From assembly GCA_050011315.1 (NCBI GenBank), contig JBEKJI010000002.1, positions 1 to 64,000 of the forward strand: DNA of 64,000 nucleotides, written 5' to 3'. Each line of letters begins with the position of its first letter. Position 1 is the first letter of the stretch. This stretch comes from Fen-549 sp050011315 (GTDB lineage: Bacteria > Actinomycetota > Thermoleophilia > Gaiellales > Gaiellaceae). A model generated the notes under the pieces. The model ran no database searches, had not been told where the DNA came from, and saw nothing but the letters and a program-made list of their open reading frames with translations. Made by a program: the position numbers and the translations under genes. Positions 56,251 through 64,000 of this stretch are shown in pieces.

Positions 56251-56655
56251 TCAGCCGATCATCAACACCTGCGGATCGTCGGGGCTGACGCGCACCGGAA
56301 CGGTTGAGCCCGGCTGGAAGCCGGCGATCGCAAGCCGGGAGACGACCTGCTTGAGCGACGCCTTGTAGGGCTTGCCGCCCGGGACGGTCACGGTGAGCGC
56401 GAGCTCGATCTCGGGGTTCTCGTTGATCGTGACGCCGGTGTCGGTGACCGAGTCGATCGTCGCCTGGCCGACGACGCCGGTCGCCATCAGCATCTGCGCC
56501 TTCTGCTGCTGCTCGGCGACGTCACCGAGCATCGCGTTCGCCTGGGCGACGCCTTCCTTCATGGCGCGGAATCCTCCGACCACTCCGCGGTGCTCGGGCG
56601 GGGTCATCTCCTTGCCGGTCTTCTGCAGGTCGCGAATGTCTTTCATGAATCCCAT
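56251..56655 (-). CDS. Conserved hypothetical protein with beta domain, paralogue of the domain at 39868
   Basis: 134 residues: an amphipathic N-terminal helix pair (GFMKDIRDLQKTGKEM, then FRAMKEGVAQANAMLGDVAEQQQ) and a beta domain (about 55-134: VTDTGVTINENPEIELALTVTV, PYKASLKQVVSRL, STVPVRVSPDDPQ). Function unknown. I chose ATG 56655, six bases after GGAGG; ATG 56661 abuts the Shine-Dalgarno. Coupled to the membrane protein upstream (ATGA at 56658-56661). Confidence 0.7.
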   Translation of the reverse strand: MGFMKDIRDLQKTGKEMTPPEHRGVVGGFRAMKEGVAQANAMLGDVAEQQQKAQMLMATGVVGQATIDSVTDTGVTINENPEIELALTVTVPGGKPYKASLKQVVSRLAIAGFQPGSTVPVRVSPDDPQVLMIG

Positions 56656-56657
56656 CT

Positions 56658-57275
56658 TCATCCTCCTTTTTCCGGTGTTTCGCCCTCGGGAAGCTTTCTG
56701 GTGTCGAGCGGCTTGGGCGCGGTGGCCGCGATCAGCTTCGAGATTCCGACGGCCGAGACCCTCGGCGCGCTGTCATCGCTCGAGCCTCGCCGGAACCAGA
56801 TCGCCAAGGCCAGGTAGAGGAGTCCCATCGCGATGAAGGTGGCTCCGACCGTATATCCGGCGACCGCGCCACCGGCGTTACCGGACGTCGCGCCCCCATA
56901 CAGCATCGCAGCGCCGATGGCCGTGAAGCCCAGCCCGCCCGGAAGCGCGAGGCCGACGCCGGCGACGGCCACGCCGATCAGCGCAACGAAGAGCGCTCCG
57001 ATCAGCAGCCCGATCAGGGCTCCCGTTCCGCTCGGGCACTGGCGCGCGATCACATAGGGCGTGTTCCCCGAGGCGCAGGTGCCCGTGTGGATCAGGCGAA
57101 CGAGCGCGTAGCCGAAGCCGCCGACGCCGCCGGCCAGCATCGCCAGCCCGATCAAAACCCGCAAGACGCGCGACGGCTTGCGCGGCGAAGCGCTGCGCTC
57201 GGGCTTCTCCTCGCCGACTCCCCTCGCCCGGTCGACGATGCTGCGCAGATCGTCGCTATCGGCGGGTTTACTCAA
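56658..57275 (-). CDS. Membrane protein with four hydrophobic segments, unknown function
   Basis: 205 residues. A charged cytoplasmic N-terminus (about 1-45) is followed by hydrophobic segments near residues 48-65, 90-118, 120-140 and 145-170, rich in Gly and Ala, then a polar tail. I take the TTG at 57275 (LSKPADSDD); the frame is open further upstream but that part is arginine-rich with no support. Probably co-transcribed with the gene at 56251. Family not recognised. Confidence 0.55.
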   Translation of the reverse strand: MSKPADSDDLRSIVDRARGVGEEKPERSASPRKPSRVLRVLIGLAMLAGGVGGFGYALVRLIHTGTCASGNTPYVIARQCPSGTGALIGLLIGALFVALIGVAVAGVGLALPGGLGFTAIGAAMLYGGATSGNAGGAVAGYTVGATFIAMGLLYLALAIWFRRGSSDDSAPRVSAVGISKLIAATAPKPLDTRKLPEGETPEKGG

Positions 57276-57443
57276 ACCAGCTTCTTCTTTGTGCTTTCGA
57301 CGGCGGCATGGCGCCAGGCAACTATAACCGGGCGATCGCTTCCGGAAACGCGACGGGAACGACCCTATCCCCTGGCCCGGTATCGCCTCGCTCGGCTCGC
57401 GCGACGGCCGTGAGAGTGCCAACCCCTCCGAAGCCTGTGCTCG

Positions 57444-60400
57444 CTAGGGGATTTGATCCCACAGATCGCTGACAGGGTCGGGAGGATTGACGTCCATCGA
57501 CATCACGACGTCGGCGTCGCCGTCCAGGCCGCCGTGAATCCAGTCCACCTCTCCGTCTTGGGCATAGAAGGCGTCGGCGCCTGCCTCGCCCATAAGGGTG
57601 TCGTTGCCGGCGTCGCCGTAGAGGGTGTCGTTGCCGGCGTCGCCGTAGAGGATGTCGTCGCCTTTTCCGCCGTAGATCCAGTCGTCGCCGGCGCCGCCAT
57701 TGATGGTGTTCGAGCCCGTACTGCCAAAGAGCGCGTCATTACCGGAACCGCCTTGTAACCACTCGATGTCGCTGCGGGCGTTGTCGTACTCGGCGAACGG
57801 AGTGCCGTCGTCGGCAGAGTCGTTGAGCGAGACAGTAACGCCGGCGGTGCGATACGCGTAACTGACCCCGTCACTGCCGTCGCCGCCCCAGAGATCGTCG
57901 TTGCCGTTGGTAGCGGCGCCCTCGACTAGCCAGTCGCTGCCGGCCTGGCCATACTCGTGGTCGTTGCCGTTCTCGCCGTAGAGGTAGTCGTCGTCGTCTC
58001 CTCCGTAGAGGTAGTCGTCGCCCTCGCCTCCGTAGAGGGTGTCGTTACCGCCGTTGCCGTTGAGCGTGTCGTTGCCGGCCTCGCCGTAGAGGTAGTCGGC
58101 AGCGGCACCGCCGTTCAGTGTGTCGCCGCCGCCCTGTCCGTAGAACGTGACCGGATTCGAACCACCGGTCAGCGTGTCGCCGCCCGAGCCGCCGTAGACC
58201 ACCTCGACGTCGGTTGCGACGTTGTCCCCTTCGCCGCTCTCGCCGTCGTCGCTTGCACCGTTGAGGTCGACCTCGACCGCGTTCGTCCGGGCGGCGTAGG
58301 TGACCGTGTCCGTTCCGGTGCCGCCGCTGATCGAGTCGGAACCACTGGTGGAAATGCCTTCGTCGAAGGTGTCGTTGCCGCCGCCGCCCGAGAGGGTGTC
58401 GTCGCCGTCGCCGCCGGTGAGAGTGTTGGCGGCCGAGTCGCCCGTCAGGGCGTCGCCGCCCGAGCCGCCGGAGACGTTTTCGACATCGGTTGCGACGTTG
58501 TCGCCTTCATTAAACTGGCCGTCGTTGGCCGTTCCGTCGAGCGTCACCGTCACGGCAACGCTGCGGCTGGCGTAGGAGACTATGTCGGTGCCGGTGCCGC
58601 CACTGATCGAGTCGGAGCCGCTGGAGGCGGAGCCCTCGTCGAAGCTGTCGTTACCGATTCCGCCTGAGAGCGTGTCGTTGCCGTTGCCTCCGTTCAGGCT
58701 GTCGCTGCCGTCGCCGCCCGAGAGGGTGTCGTTGCCGTCGCCGCCCGAGAGGGTGTCGTTGCCGTATCCACCGTTGAGCGTGACAGCGCCCGAGCCGGCG
58801 GTCAGTGTGTCGTTGCCAAAGCCGCCGTTGAGCACCTCGACGTCGGTTGCGACGTTGTCCCCTTCGCCGCTCTCGCCGTCGCCTGCGACACCGTTGAGGC
58901 TGACCGAGACGGGATTCGTCCGATAGGCGTAGGTGACCGTATCGGTGCCTTCGCCGCCGGATATCGAATCGGAACCATTGGCTAAAAACCCTTCGTCGAA
59001 GGTGTCGTTGCCGGCGCCACCGTTCAGCGTGTCGTTGCCGGCGCCGGCCGGGAAAGTGTCGTCGCCGCCGTTACCGGTAAGGACGTTGGCGACCGCCCCG
59101 TTGCCGGCAAGCGTGTCCGCGCCCGAGCCGCCGGAGGCGTTCTCGACGTCACCGAAGACGTTGTCCCCTTCGCCCGACTCGCCGTCGTCGGCCGTGTAAT
59201 CCAGCGAGACCGAGACCGCCGTGGTGCGCGAGGCGTAGCTGACGGTGTCGGTACCGTCGCCGCCGATGATGGTATCGGCGCCGTTGGAGGAGGAGCCCTC
59301 GTCGAAGCTGTCGTTACCGTCGCCGCCCGAGAGCGTGTCGTTGCCGGCGTTACCGGTGAGGACATTGGCGGCCGAATCGCCCGTCAGGGAGTCGTCGCCC
59401 GAGCCGCCGGAGACGTTCTCGACGTCGGTTGCGATGTTGTCGGCTTCGCCCGACTGGCCGTCGTTGGCGACGCCGTCGAGCGTAACCGTCACGGCGGCGC
59501 TGCGAGCCGCGTAGGAGACGGTGTCCGAGCCCGAGCCGCCGTTGAAGGTGTCGTTGCCGGTACCACCGCTCAGTGTGTCGTTACCGCCCCCGCCATAGAG
59601 CGTGACGGGACTTGAGCCGCCGGCCAGAGAGTCGTCGCCCGAGCCGCCGTGGACGATCTCGAAGTCCGCGGCGATATTGTCCCCTTCCCCACTCTCGCCG
59701 TCGTTGCCCGCGCCGTCCAGATAGATAGAGACCGCGTTCGTGCGCGAGGCGTAGGAGACCGTGTCGGTGCCCGCGCCGCCCGAGATCGAGTCCGAGCCGT
59801 TCGCAGAGGGGCTCTCGTCGATCGTGTCGCTACCGTCGCCGCCGGAGAGCGTGTCCGAGCCGGCGCCGCCCGAGAGCGTGTCGTTACCGGCGTTACCGGT
59901 GAGGACGTTCGCAGACGAGTTCCCCGTCAGGGAGTCGTCGCCCGAGCCGCCGGAGACGTTCTCGATGTCCGCGGCGATGTTGTCGGCCTCACCTAGTTGG
60001 CCGTCGTTGGCCGTCCCGTCGAGCGTCACCGTCACGGCGGCGCTGCGAGCCGCGTAGGAGACGGCATCGGTGCCGGCACCGCCGTTGAAGGTGTCAGAGC
60101 CATTCGAGGTTGAGCCCTCGTTGAAGTTGTCGTCGCCGTCGCCACCGTTCAGCGTGTCCGAGCCGTCGCCGCCCGAGAGATAGTCGTTGCCAGCGTTACC
60201 GGTGAGGACGTTGGCGGCGGAGTCGCCCGTGAGGATGTCGTCGCCCGAGCCTCCGGAGACGTTCTCGATGTCCGCGGCGATGTTGTCGGCTTCGCCCGAC
60301 TGGCCGTCGTTGGCGACGCCGTCGAGCGTCACCGTCACGGCGGCGCTGCGAGCCGCGTAGGAGACGGTGTCCGAGCCCGAGCCGCCGTTGAAGCTGTCGT

Positions 60401-62168
60401 TGCCGGTACCGCCGCTCAGAGTGTCGTTGCCGCCCTCGCCATAGAGCGTGACGGGACCTGAGCCGCCGGCCAGAGAGTCGTCGCCCGAGCCGCCGTGGAC
60501 GGTCTCGAAGTCCGCGGCGATATTGTCCCCTTCCCCGCTCTCGCCGTCGCCTGCGACGCCATCGAGGCTGATCGAGACGGGATTCGTCCGAGCGGAGTAG
60601 CTGATCGTGTCGGTGCCGGCGCCGCCCGAGATCGAGTCCGACCCGTTTGCAGAGGAGCCCTCGTCGATCGAGTCGTCACCACTACCGCCCGAGAGCGTGT
60701 CGTTGCCGGCGCCGCCCGAGAGGGTGTCCGAGCCGCCGTTCCCTGAGAGGACGTTCGCGGACGAGTTGCCGGTGAGAGAGTCGTCTCCCGAGCCGCCGGA
60801 GACGTTCTCGACGTCCGTCTCGACGTTGTCCAGCTCGCCCGACTGGCCGTCGTTGGCCGTTCCGTCGATCGTGACCGTGACCGAGGTATTTCGACTCTCG
60901 TAGGAGACGGTGTCCGTGCCCGCGCCGCCGTTGAAGATGTCGGAGCCACTCGAGGATGAGCCCTCGTTGAATGTGTCGTTGCCGTCGCCACCGTTCAGCG
61001 TGTCGTTGCCGTCGCCGCCCGAGAGGGCGTCGTTACCGCCGTTTCCATTGAGTACGTTGGCGGCCGAGCTCCCTGTGAGAGTGTCGTCGGCGGAGCCGCC
61101 GGAGACGTTCTCGATGTCCGCGGCGATGTTGTCGGCTTCGCCCGACTGGCCGTCGTTGGCGACGCCGTCGAGCGTCACCGTCACGGCGGCGCTACGAGCC
61201 GCGTAGGAGACCGTGTCCGAGCCCGAGCCGCCGTTGAAGCTGTCGTTGCCGGTACCACCGCTCAGTGTGTCGTTACCGCCCCCGCCATTCAAGGTGACCG
61301 GACTCGAGCCGCCGGCCAGAGAGTCGTCGCCCGAGCCGCCGAAGACGATCTCGAAGTCTGCGGCGATGTTGTCCCCTTCTCCGCTCTCGCCGTCGCCTGC
61401 GACACCGTCGAGGCTGACCGAGACGGGATTCGTCCGAGAGCCGTAACTGATCGTGTCGGTGCCGGCGCCGCCCGAGATCGAGTCCGACCCGTTTGCAGAG
61501 GGGCCCTCGTCGAAGCTGTCGTTTCCGTCGCCGCCTGAGAGCGTGTCGTTACCGGCACCGCCCGTAAGGGTGTCGTTACCGCCGCCGCCGCCGAGTGAGA
61601 CCGCTCGCGGGTAGAGAGATCCGGTGCCGAGCTCACCCTGTGCGGAAAGAACGTCGTTACCGGCGCCGCCCGAGAGAGCCAGCTTCTCAACGCCCTTGAG
61701 CGTTATGTCGGCGTCGTTGTCTCCGTTCAGGTTGACTCCGCCCGAGCCGGCACGGATGTTGTCGCTGCGGGACGACCCCACGACCTTGACCGTGTCCGAG
61801 CCCGCGCCGAGGTCGACCTTGAGCTCGATCTCGGAGACGCCGGAGCGCTCCCTGCTCTTCCCGGGAGCGAAGGGACCGCCCGAGAGATCGACTGTGAGAG
61901 TCTGGCTGCGCGCCTTGCCTGTGACCACGATCGTGTCCGTGTTGGTCACCTTGGCGGCAGCGCAAGCCTTGCCGTTGAGCTGGATCTTTTTACCCGAGCG
62001 CTTGAGCGTCGCCGAGCCCGCCTTGGCGCCAAACGACACCGTCACCTTCTTCGTTGATGACTCGTAGGAACACTTGACCGCAGCCTCTGCGGTCGGAACG
62101 ATCGCGCAGGCCACGGCGAGAGCGCCAACGATCGTCGAGAAGCGAAGGAAAAGGGAAGAACCGGCCAT
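57444..62168 (-). CDS. Very large secreted RTX-repeat calcium-binding protein
   Basis: 1,574 residues. Sec signal peptide (residues 1-29, ending PTAEA), a 110-residue N-terminal domain, then more than 1,300 residues of RTX nonapeptides (GGxGxDxLx, e.g. GGAGNDTLSGGDGNDS). The nonapeptide runs alternate with a non-RTX spacer of the type TDTVSYAARSAAVTVTLDG and GESGEGDNIAADFE. These combine into a 282-residue higher-order repeat (846 bp) in the middle. The RTX motifs should fold into calcium-bound beta-rolls outside the cell. No type I secretion genes are nearby. Start ATG after GGAGGAG. Confidence 0.9.
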   Translation of the reverse strand: MAGSSLFLRFSTIVGALAVACAIVPTAEAAVKCSYESSTKKVTVSFGAKAGSATLKRSGKKIQLNGKACAAAKVTNTDTIVVTGKARSQTLTVDLSGGPFAPGKSRERSGVSEIELKVDLGAGSDTVKVVGSSRSDNIRAGSGGVNLNGDNDADITLKGVEKLALSGGAGNDVLSAQGELGTGSLYPRAVSLGGGGGNDTLTGGAGNDTLSGGDGNDSFDEGPSANGSDSISGGAGTDTISYGSRTNPVSVSLDGVAGDGESGEGDNIAADFEIVFGGSGDDSLAGGSSPVTLNGGGGNDTLSGGTGNDSFNGGSGSDTVSYAARSAAVTVTLDGVANDGQSGEADNIAADIENVSGGSADDTLTGSSAANVLNGNGGNDALSGGDGNDTLNGGDGNDTFNEGSSSSGSDIFNGGAGTDTVSYESRNTSVTVTIDGTANDGQSGELDNVETDVENVSGGSGDDSLTGNSSANVLSGNGGSDTLSGGAGNDTLSGGSGDDSIDEGSSANGSDSISGGAGTDTISYSARTNPVSISLDGVAGDGESGEGDNIAADFETVHGGSGDDSLAGGSGPVTLYGEGGNDTLSGGTGNDSFNGGSGSDTVSYAARSAAVTVTLDGVANDGQSGEADNIAADIENVSGGSGDDILTGDSAANVLTGNAGNDYLSGGDGSDTLNGGDGDDNFNEGSTSNGSDTFNGGAGTDAVSYAARSAAVTVTLDGTANDGQLGEADNIAADIENVSGGSGDDSLTGNSSANVLTGNAGNDTLSGGAGSDTLSGGDGSDTIDESPSANGSDSISGGAGTDTVSYASRTNAVSIYLDGAGNDGESGEGDNIAADFEIVHGGSGDDSLAGGSSPVTLYGGGGNDTLSGGTGNDTFNGGSGSDTVSYAARSAAVTVTLDGVANDGQSGEADNIATDVENVSGGSGDDSLTGDSAANVLTGNAGNDTLSGGDGNDSFDEGSSSNGADTIIGGDGTDTVSYASRTTAVSVSLDYTADDGESGEGDNVFGDVENASGGSGADTLAGNGAVANVLTGNGGDDTFPAGAGNDTLNGGAGNDTFDEGFLANGSDSISGGEGTDTVTYAYRTNPVSVSLNGVAGDGESGEGDNVATDVEVLNGGFGNDTLTAGSGAVTLNGGYGNDTLSGGDGNDTLSGGDGSDSLNGGNGNDTLSGGIGNDSFDEGSASSGSDSISGGTGTDIVSYASRSVAVTVTLDGTANDGQFNEGDNVATDVENVSGGSGGDALTGDSAANTLTGGDGDDTLSGGGGNDTFDEGISTSGSDSISGGTGTDTVTYAARTNAVEVDLNGASDDGESGEGDNVATDVEVVYGGSGGDTLTGGSNPVTFYGQGGGDTLNGGAAADYLYGEAGNDTLNGNGGNDTLYGGEGDDYLYGGDDDDYLYGENGNDHEYGQAGSDWLVEGAATNGNDDLWGGDGSDGVSYAYRTAGVTVSLNDSADDGTPFAEYDNARSDIEWLQGGSGNDALFGSTGSNTINGGAGDDWIYGGKGDDILYGDAGNDTLYGDAGNDTLMGEAGADAFYAQDGEVDWIHGGLDGDADVVMSMDVNPPDPVSDLWDQIP
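59209..61446. repeat. 846-bp higher-order tandem repeat inside the RTX gene
   Basis: The same landmark (GTTGAAG followed by GTGTCGTTGCCGGTACC or a close variant) recurs at 59541, 60387 and 61233, exactly 846 bp apart. Adjacent blocks stay in register, giving about 2.6 copies of a 282-codon unit. Identity is high enough for recombination between copies. Confidence 0.75.
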
Positions 62169-62279
62169 CGTTTTCAGCTCCTCCGGGGACGACGGGCCTC
62201 GAGCTGTGAGCGCCGGGCAAGCGACAGCGTCTAACGGCGGGCGCCTTACCCGACCGCACGGCTTCGCAGTACGTTCCGT

Positions 62280-62308
62280 AATCTACAACAGTTCGAACCG
62301 GCCTCAAA
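62280..62308 (-). promoter_or_regulatory. Promoter of the RTX gene
   Basis: On the minus strand TTTGAG and TAGATT are separated by 17 bases, giving a leader of about 105 bases before the ATG at 62168. The rest of the 62309-62490 gap shows only a weak hairpin (GGAAATC/GATTTCC, 62463-62481) downstream of the tRNA, possibly its terminator. Confidence 0.5.
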
Positions 62309-62490
62309 GCGAGACGCCTTACTGCTAAAAGTCACACCTCGCGTGGGCGCCACAGCGCCGAGACGACGATTAAGGCGGCGACGATTGATCTCACGAGACC
62401 TTGCGAGAACGAAAGTCGATCATCGCCGCAGGCGCGATTCGCCGACCGCTAAGAGATCGCCGGGAAATCGAAAGATTTCCGGGCGTTAAT

Positions 62491-62564
62491 CGGGACGGGG
62501 AGATTTGAACTCCCGGCCTCTTGACCCCCAGTCAAGCGCGCTAACCAGGCTGCGCCACGTCCCG
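62491..62564 (-). tRNA. tRNA-Pro (anticodon GGG)
   Basis: Read on the minus strand: acceptor CGGGACG pairs with CGTCCCG, D arm GCGC/GCGC around AGCCTGGTTA, anticodon stem CTTGA/TCAAG with loop CTGGGGG (anticodon GGG), and T arm CCGGG...with TTCAAAT loop closing on CTCCC-type pairing. 74 bases, no encoded CCA. It reads CCC and CCU proline codons. It lies downstream of proS and the XRE gene. Confidence 0.95.
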
Positions 62565-62658
62565 TGACACAGACCTTAGCGTGCCGGACCTCGCCTCGCC
62601 GAGTCGCCTGTACGGGCGGCCCTCGTGCGCCGATTCAAGTGAGGAAGTGACGTCAGTG

Positions 62659-62973
62659 CTACTCGCTCGAGAGGCGCTTGTAGAGGCGGTCGACCAGATC
62701 GGGCATGCGCTCGAGGCGCTCAGTGATGACGCGGATGCGGTACTCGCGGAAGTGCTCGGGCTCGATGCCGAGCGCTTTGGCGATCGTTCCGATAACGTCG
62801 TTTGTAGGCACCGGGCGGTTGCCGTGCACGATGTGATTCAGATACCCGGCCGAGAGCTTCGTCTTCTCGGCCAGGCCGCGGTAGCTGACGCCAAGCTCGT
62901 CCATCAGCTGCTCGAGGGTGGGGCCGAAAGCGTCGTCGCTAAAACGCCTGCGCCGGGAGGGACGCTGGCTCAC
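62659..62973 (-). CDS. XRE-family helix-turn-helix protein coupled to proS
   Basis: 104 residues: a basic N-terminus, an XRE domain (about 18-75: LEQLMDELGVSYRGLAEKTKLSAGYLNHIVHGNRPVP) and a helical tail with EPEHFREYRIRVITERLERMPDLVDRLY. The GTG start overlaps the proS stop as GTGA, so it is translated with proS. It may be a transcription regulator; target unknown. Proteins of this type with the HFREYR tail occur widely in actinobacteria. Confidence 0.85.
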   Translation of the reverse strand: MSQRPSRRRRFSDDAFGPTLEQLMDELGVSYRGLAEKTKLSAGYLNHIVHGNRPVPTNDVIGTIAKALGIEPEHFREYRIRVITERLERMPDLVDRLYKRLSSE

Positions 62974-64000
62974 GCCAGCAGCCCCGCGACCGCGGTCGCG
63001 GCCTCGTCCGCCGTAACGCGGCGCTGCTCGCCGCTCGCAAGCAGGGATAGATCGACGGCGCCGTCCTCGAGTGTCTTCTTGCCGACGGTGATTCGCGCCG
63101 GCGCTCCGATCAGGTCGGCGTCGGCGAACTTCTCGCCCGGGCGGGCTTCGCGATCGTCGAGCAGCGTCTCGTGACCGAGCTCGGAGAGCTTCTGCACGAT
63201 CTCCTCGGCCGTGGCGAGAATGCTCTCCCCCGCCGCCTGAAGCGCAACCACCTCGACCTCGTACGGGGCGATCGAGCGTGGCCAGACGATCTTGTTGCCT
63301 TCGTGGTTCTGCTCGATCGCCGCGGCCACGACACGGCCGGGGCCGATGCCGTAGGAGCCCATCACGACCGACCGCTCCTTGCTGTTCTCGTCCAGATAGA
63401 GCGCGCCGAGCGGCTCCGAGTAGCGCAGGCCGAGCTTGAAGATGTTGCCGATCTCGATCGCCGGCTCGACGGTGACACGGCCGCCGCAGTGGATGCAGGC
63501 GTCCCCGTCCATCACCTCGCGGATGTCGGCGAACTCGGGCTGATAGTCGCGCCCGGCCTCGACGCCGCGCAGGTGGAAGCCGTCGCGGTTCGCGCCCGAG
63601 ACGAACTGGCCTTCGCGCAGCGCCTCGTCGGCGATCACACGCAGCTCTACTCCAACCGGTCCGAGCGAGCCGCCGGAGGCGCCGAAAGCCTCCTCGATCT
63701 CCTCGGGATGAGCGGGCCTGAACTCGCCCCCGAGCACGGCGGCCGTCTTCAGCTCGTGCAGGCGGTGGTCGCCGCGCACGAGCCCGAGCACGAGCTTGCC
63801 GTCCGGACCGACGACGGGCATCGCCTTGGCGGTCGCGCGCGGGTCGATCGAGAGGAACTCCGCCACCTCTTCGATCGTGCGGATCTCGGGTGTCTCGACC
63901 TCGCGCGGCGCATCGAGGCGCTCGGGGAAATCCGGGGCGCTCGGCAGGCTGCGCGCGGCCTCGACGTTGGCGGCGTAGTCGCCCTTCTCGCAGAGAGCGA
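62970..64000 (-). CDS. proS: Prolyl-tRNA synthetase, 3' part (runs off the right edge)
   Basis: Charges tRNA-Pro. The frame is open to the window end; about 343 codons are visible, and the missing N-terminal part would lie to the right. Present are the editing (INS) domain (GDYAANVEAARSLPSA, EVAEFLSIDPRATAKAMP, ALREGQFVSGANRDGFHLRGVE), class II motif 3 region (SYGIGPGRVVAAAIEQNHE) and the anticodon-binding C-terminal domain (ETLLDDREARPGEKFADADLIGAP). A GTG at 63866 is internal, not the start. Bacterial-type ProRS with an editing insertion. Confidence 0.95.
   Translation of the reverse strand, partial: ALCEKGDYAANVEAARSLPSAPDFPERLDAPREVETPEIRTIEEVAEFLSIDPRATAKAMPVVGPDGKLVLGLVRGDHRLHELKTAAVLGGEFRPAHPEEIEEAFGASGGSLGPVGVELRVIADEALREGQFVSGANRDGFHLRGVEAGRDYQPEFADIREVMDGDACIHCGGRVTVEPAIEIGNIFKLGLRYSEPLGALYLDENSKERSVVMGSYGIGPGRVVAAAIEQNHEGNKIVWPRSIAPYEVEVVALQAAGESILATAEEIVQKLSELGHETLLDDREARPGEKFADADLIGAPARITVGKKTLEDGAVDLSLLASGEQRRVTADEAATAVAGLLA

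Noticed and set aside
57500..61600. CRISPR-like regular repeats
   Set aside because: The periodic GTGTCGTTGCCG units are codons for RTX nonapeptides in an unbroken reading frame; repeats and spacers are not of CRISPR form.

Overview
The window is a GC-rich chromosomal segment from an actinobacterium. The likely class is Thermoleophilia (Solirubrobacterales/Gaiellales-like), although no marker here settles the rank. The evidence is the actinobacterial gene orders (rpsO-pnp, recA-recX-miaB, a GarA-type FHA gene beside an FtsR-type MerR gene, MurT-GatD), frequent GTG starts, and many genes whose start codon lies only 6-8 bases downstream of a TANNNT box, which points to leaderless transcripts. 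There are no rRNAs, no CRISPR array, no prophage and no transposase gene. One tRNA is present (Pro, GGG).

Layout. 0.4-5.9 kb: rpsO, pnp, a Clp_N-only protein, an M16 peptidase and dapB. 6-14 kb: ilvD, dapA, rnj, a small secreted protein and ftsK, with MITE-like and hairpin repeats in the gaps. 14-23 kb: a rodZ-like gene, cinA, thpR, recA, recX, a DUF4279-like gene, miaB, a nucleotidyltransferase bracketed by direct repeats, miaA and a dapF that lacks both catalytic cysteines. 23-33 kb: dapE-dapC-dapD (minus), hflX-dut-nudix (plus), an ECF sigma/membrane-protein pair, and murT-gatD. 33-39 kb: a GGDEF + HD-GYP cyclic-di-GMP enzyme behind a leaderless 20-codon ORF, an HNH-repeat DNA-binding protein, and two convergent sigma-70 genes with a 161-bp dispersed repeat between them. 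39-46 kb: an accessory zone with GNAT proteins, a pabA-pabB fusion, a duplicated 5' fragment of that gene, a cupin, and a two-gene module with a HEPN-like motif behind a palindromic operator. 46-57 kb: a hydrolase, uppP, a probable structured RNA with its own promoter, apt-ftsR-garA-rsiG-like (one coupled operon), a sugar nucleotidyltransferase/phosphomannomutase fusion, pgsA-like and envelope proteins. 57-64 kb: a 1,574-residue RTX-repeat protein, tRNA-Pro, an XRE regulator and the 3' part of proS.

How the genes work together. dapA, dapB, dapD, dapC, dapE and dapF cover the succinylase route to diaminopimelate, and MurT-GatD, UppP, RodZ and FtsK serve cell-wall synthesis and division. The cyclic-di-GMP enzyme and the RsiG-like anti-sigma candidate suggest cyclic-di-GMP control of a sigma factor that is not itself in this window. 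The best candidates for undescribed biology are the HEPN-like module at 43.7-45.1 kb, the structured RNA at 48.4-48.75 kb, the serine-for-cysteine DapF, and the repeat families in the intergenic gaps.
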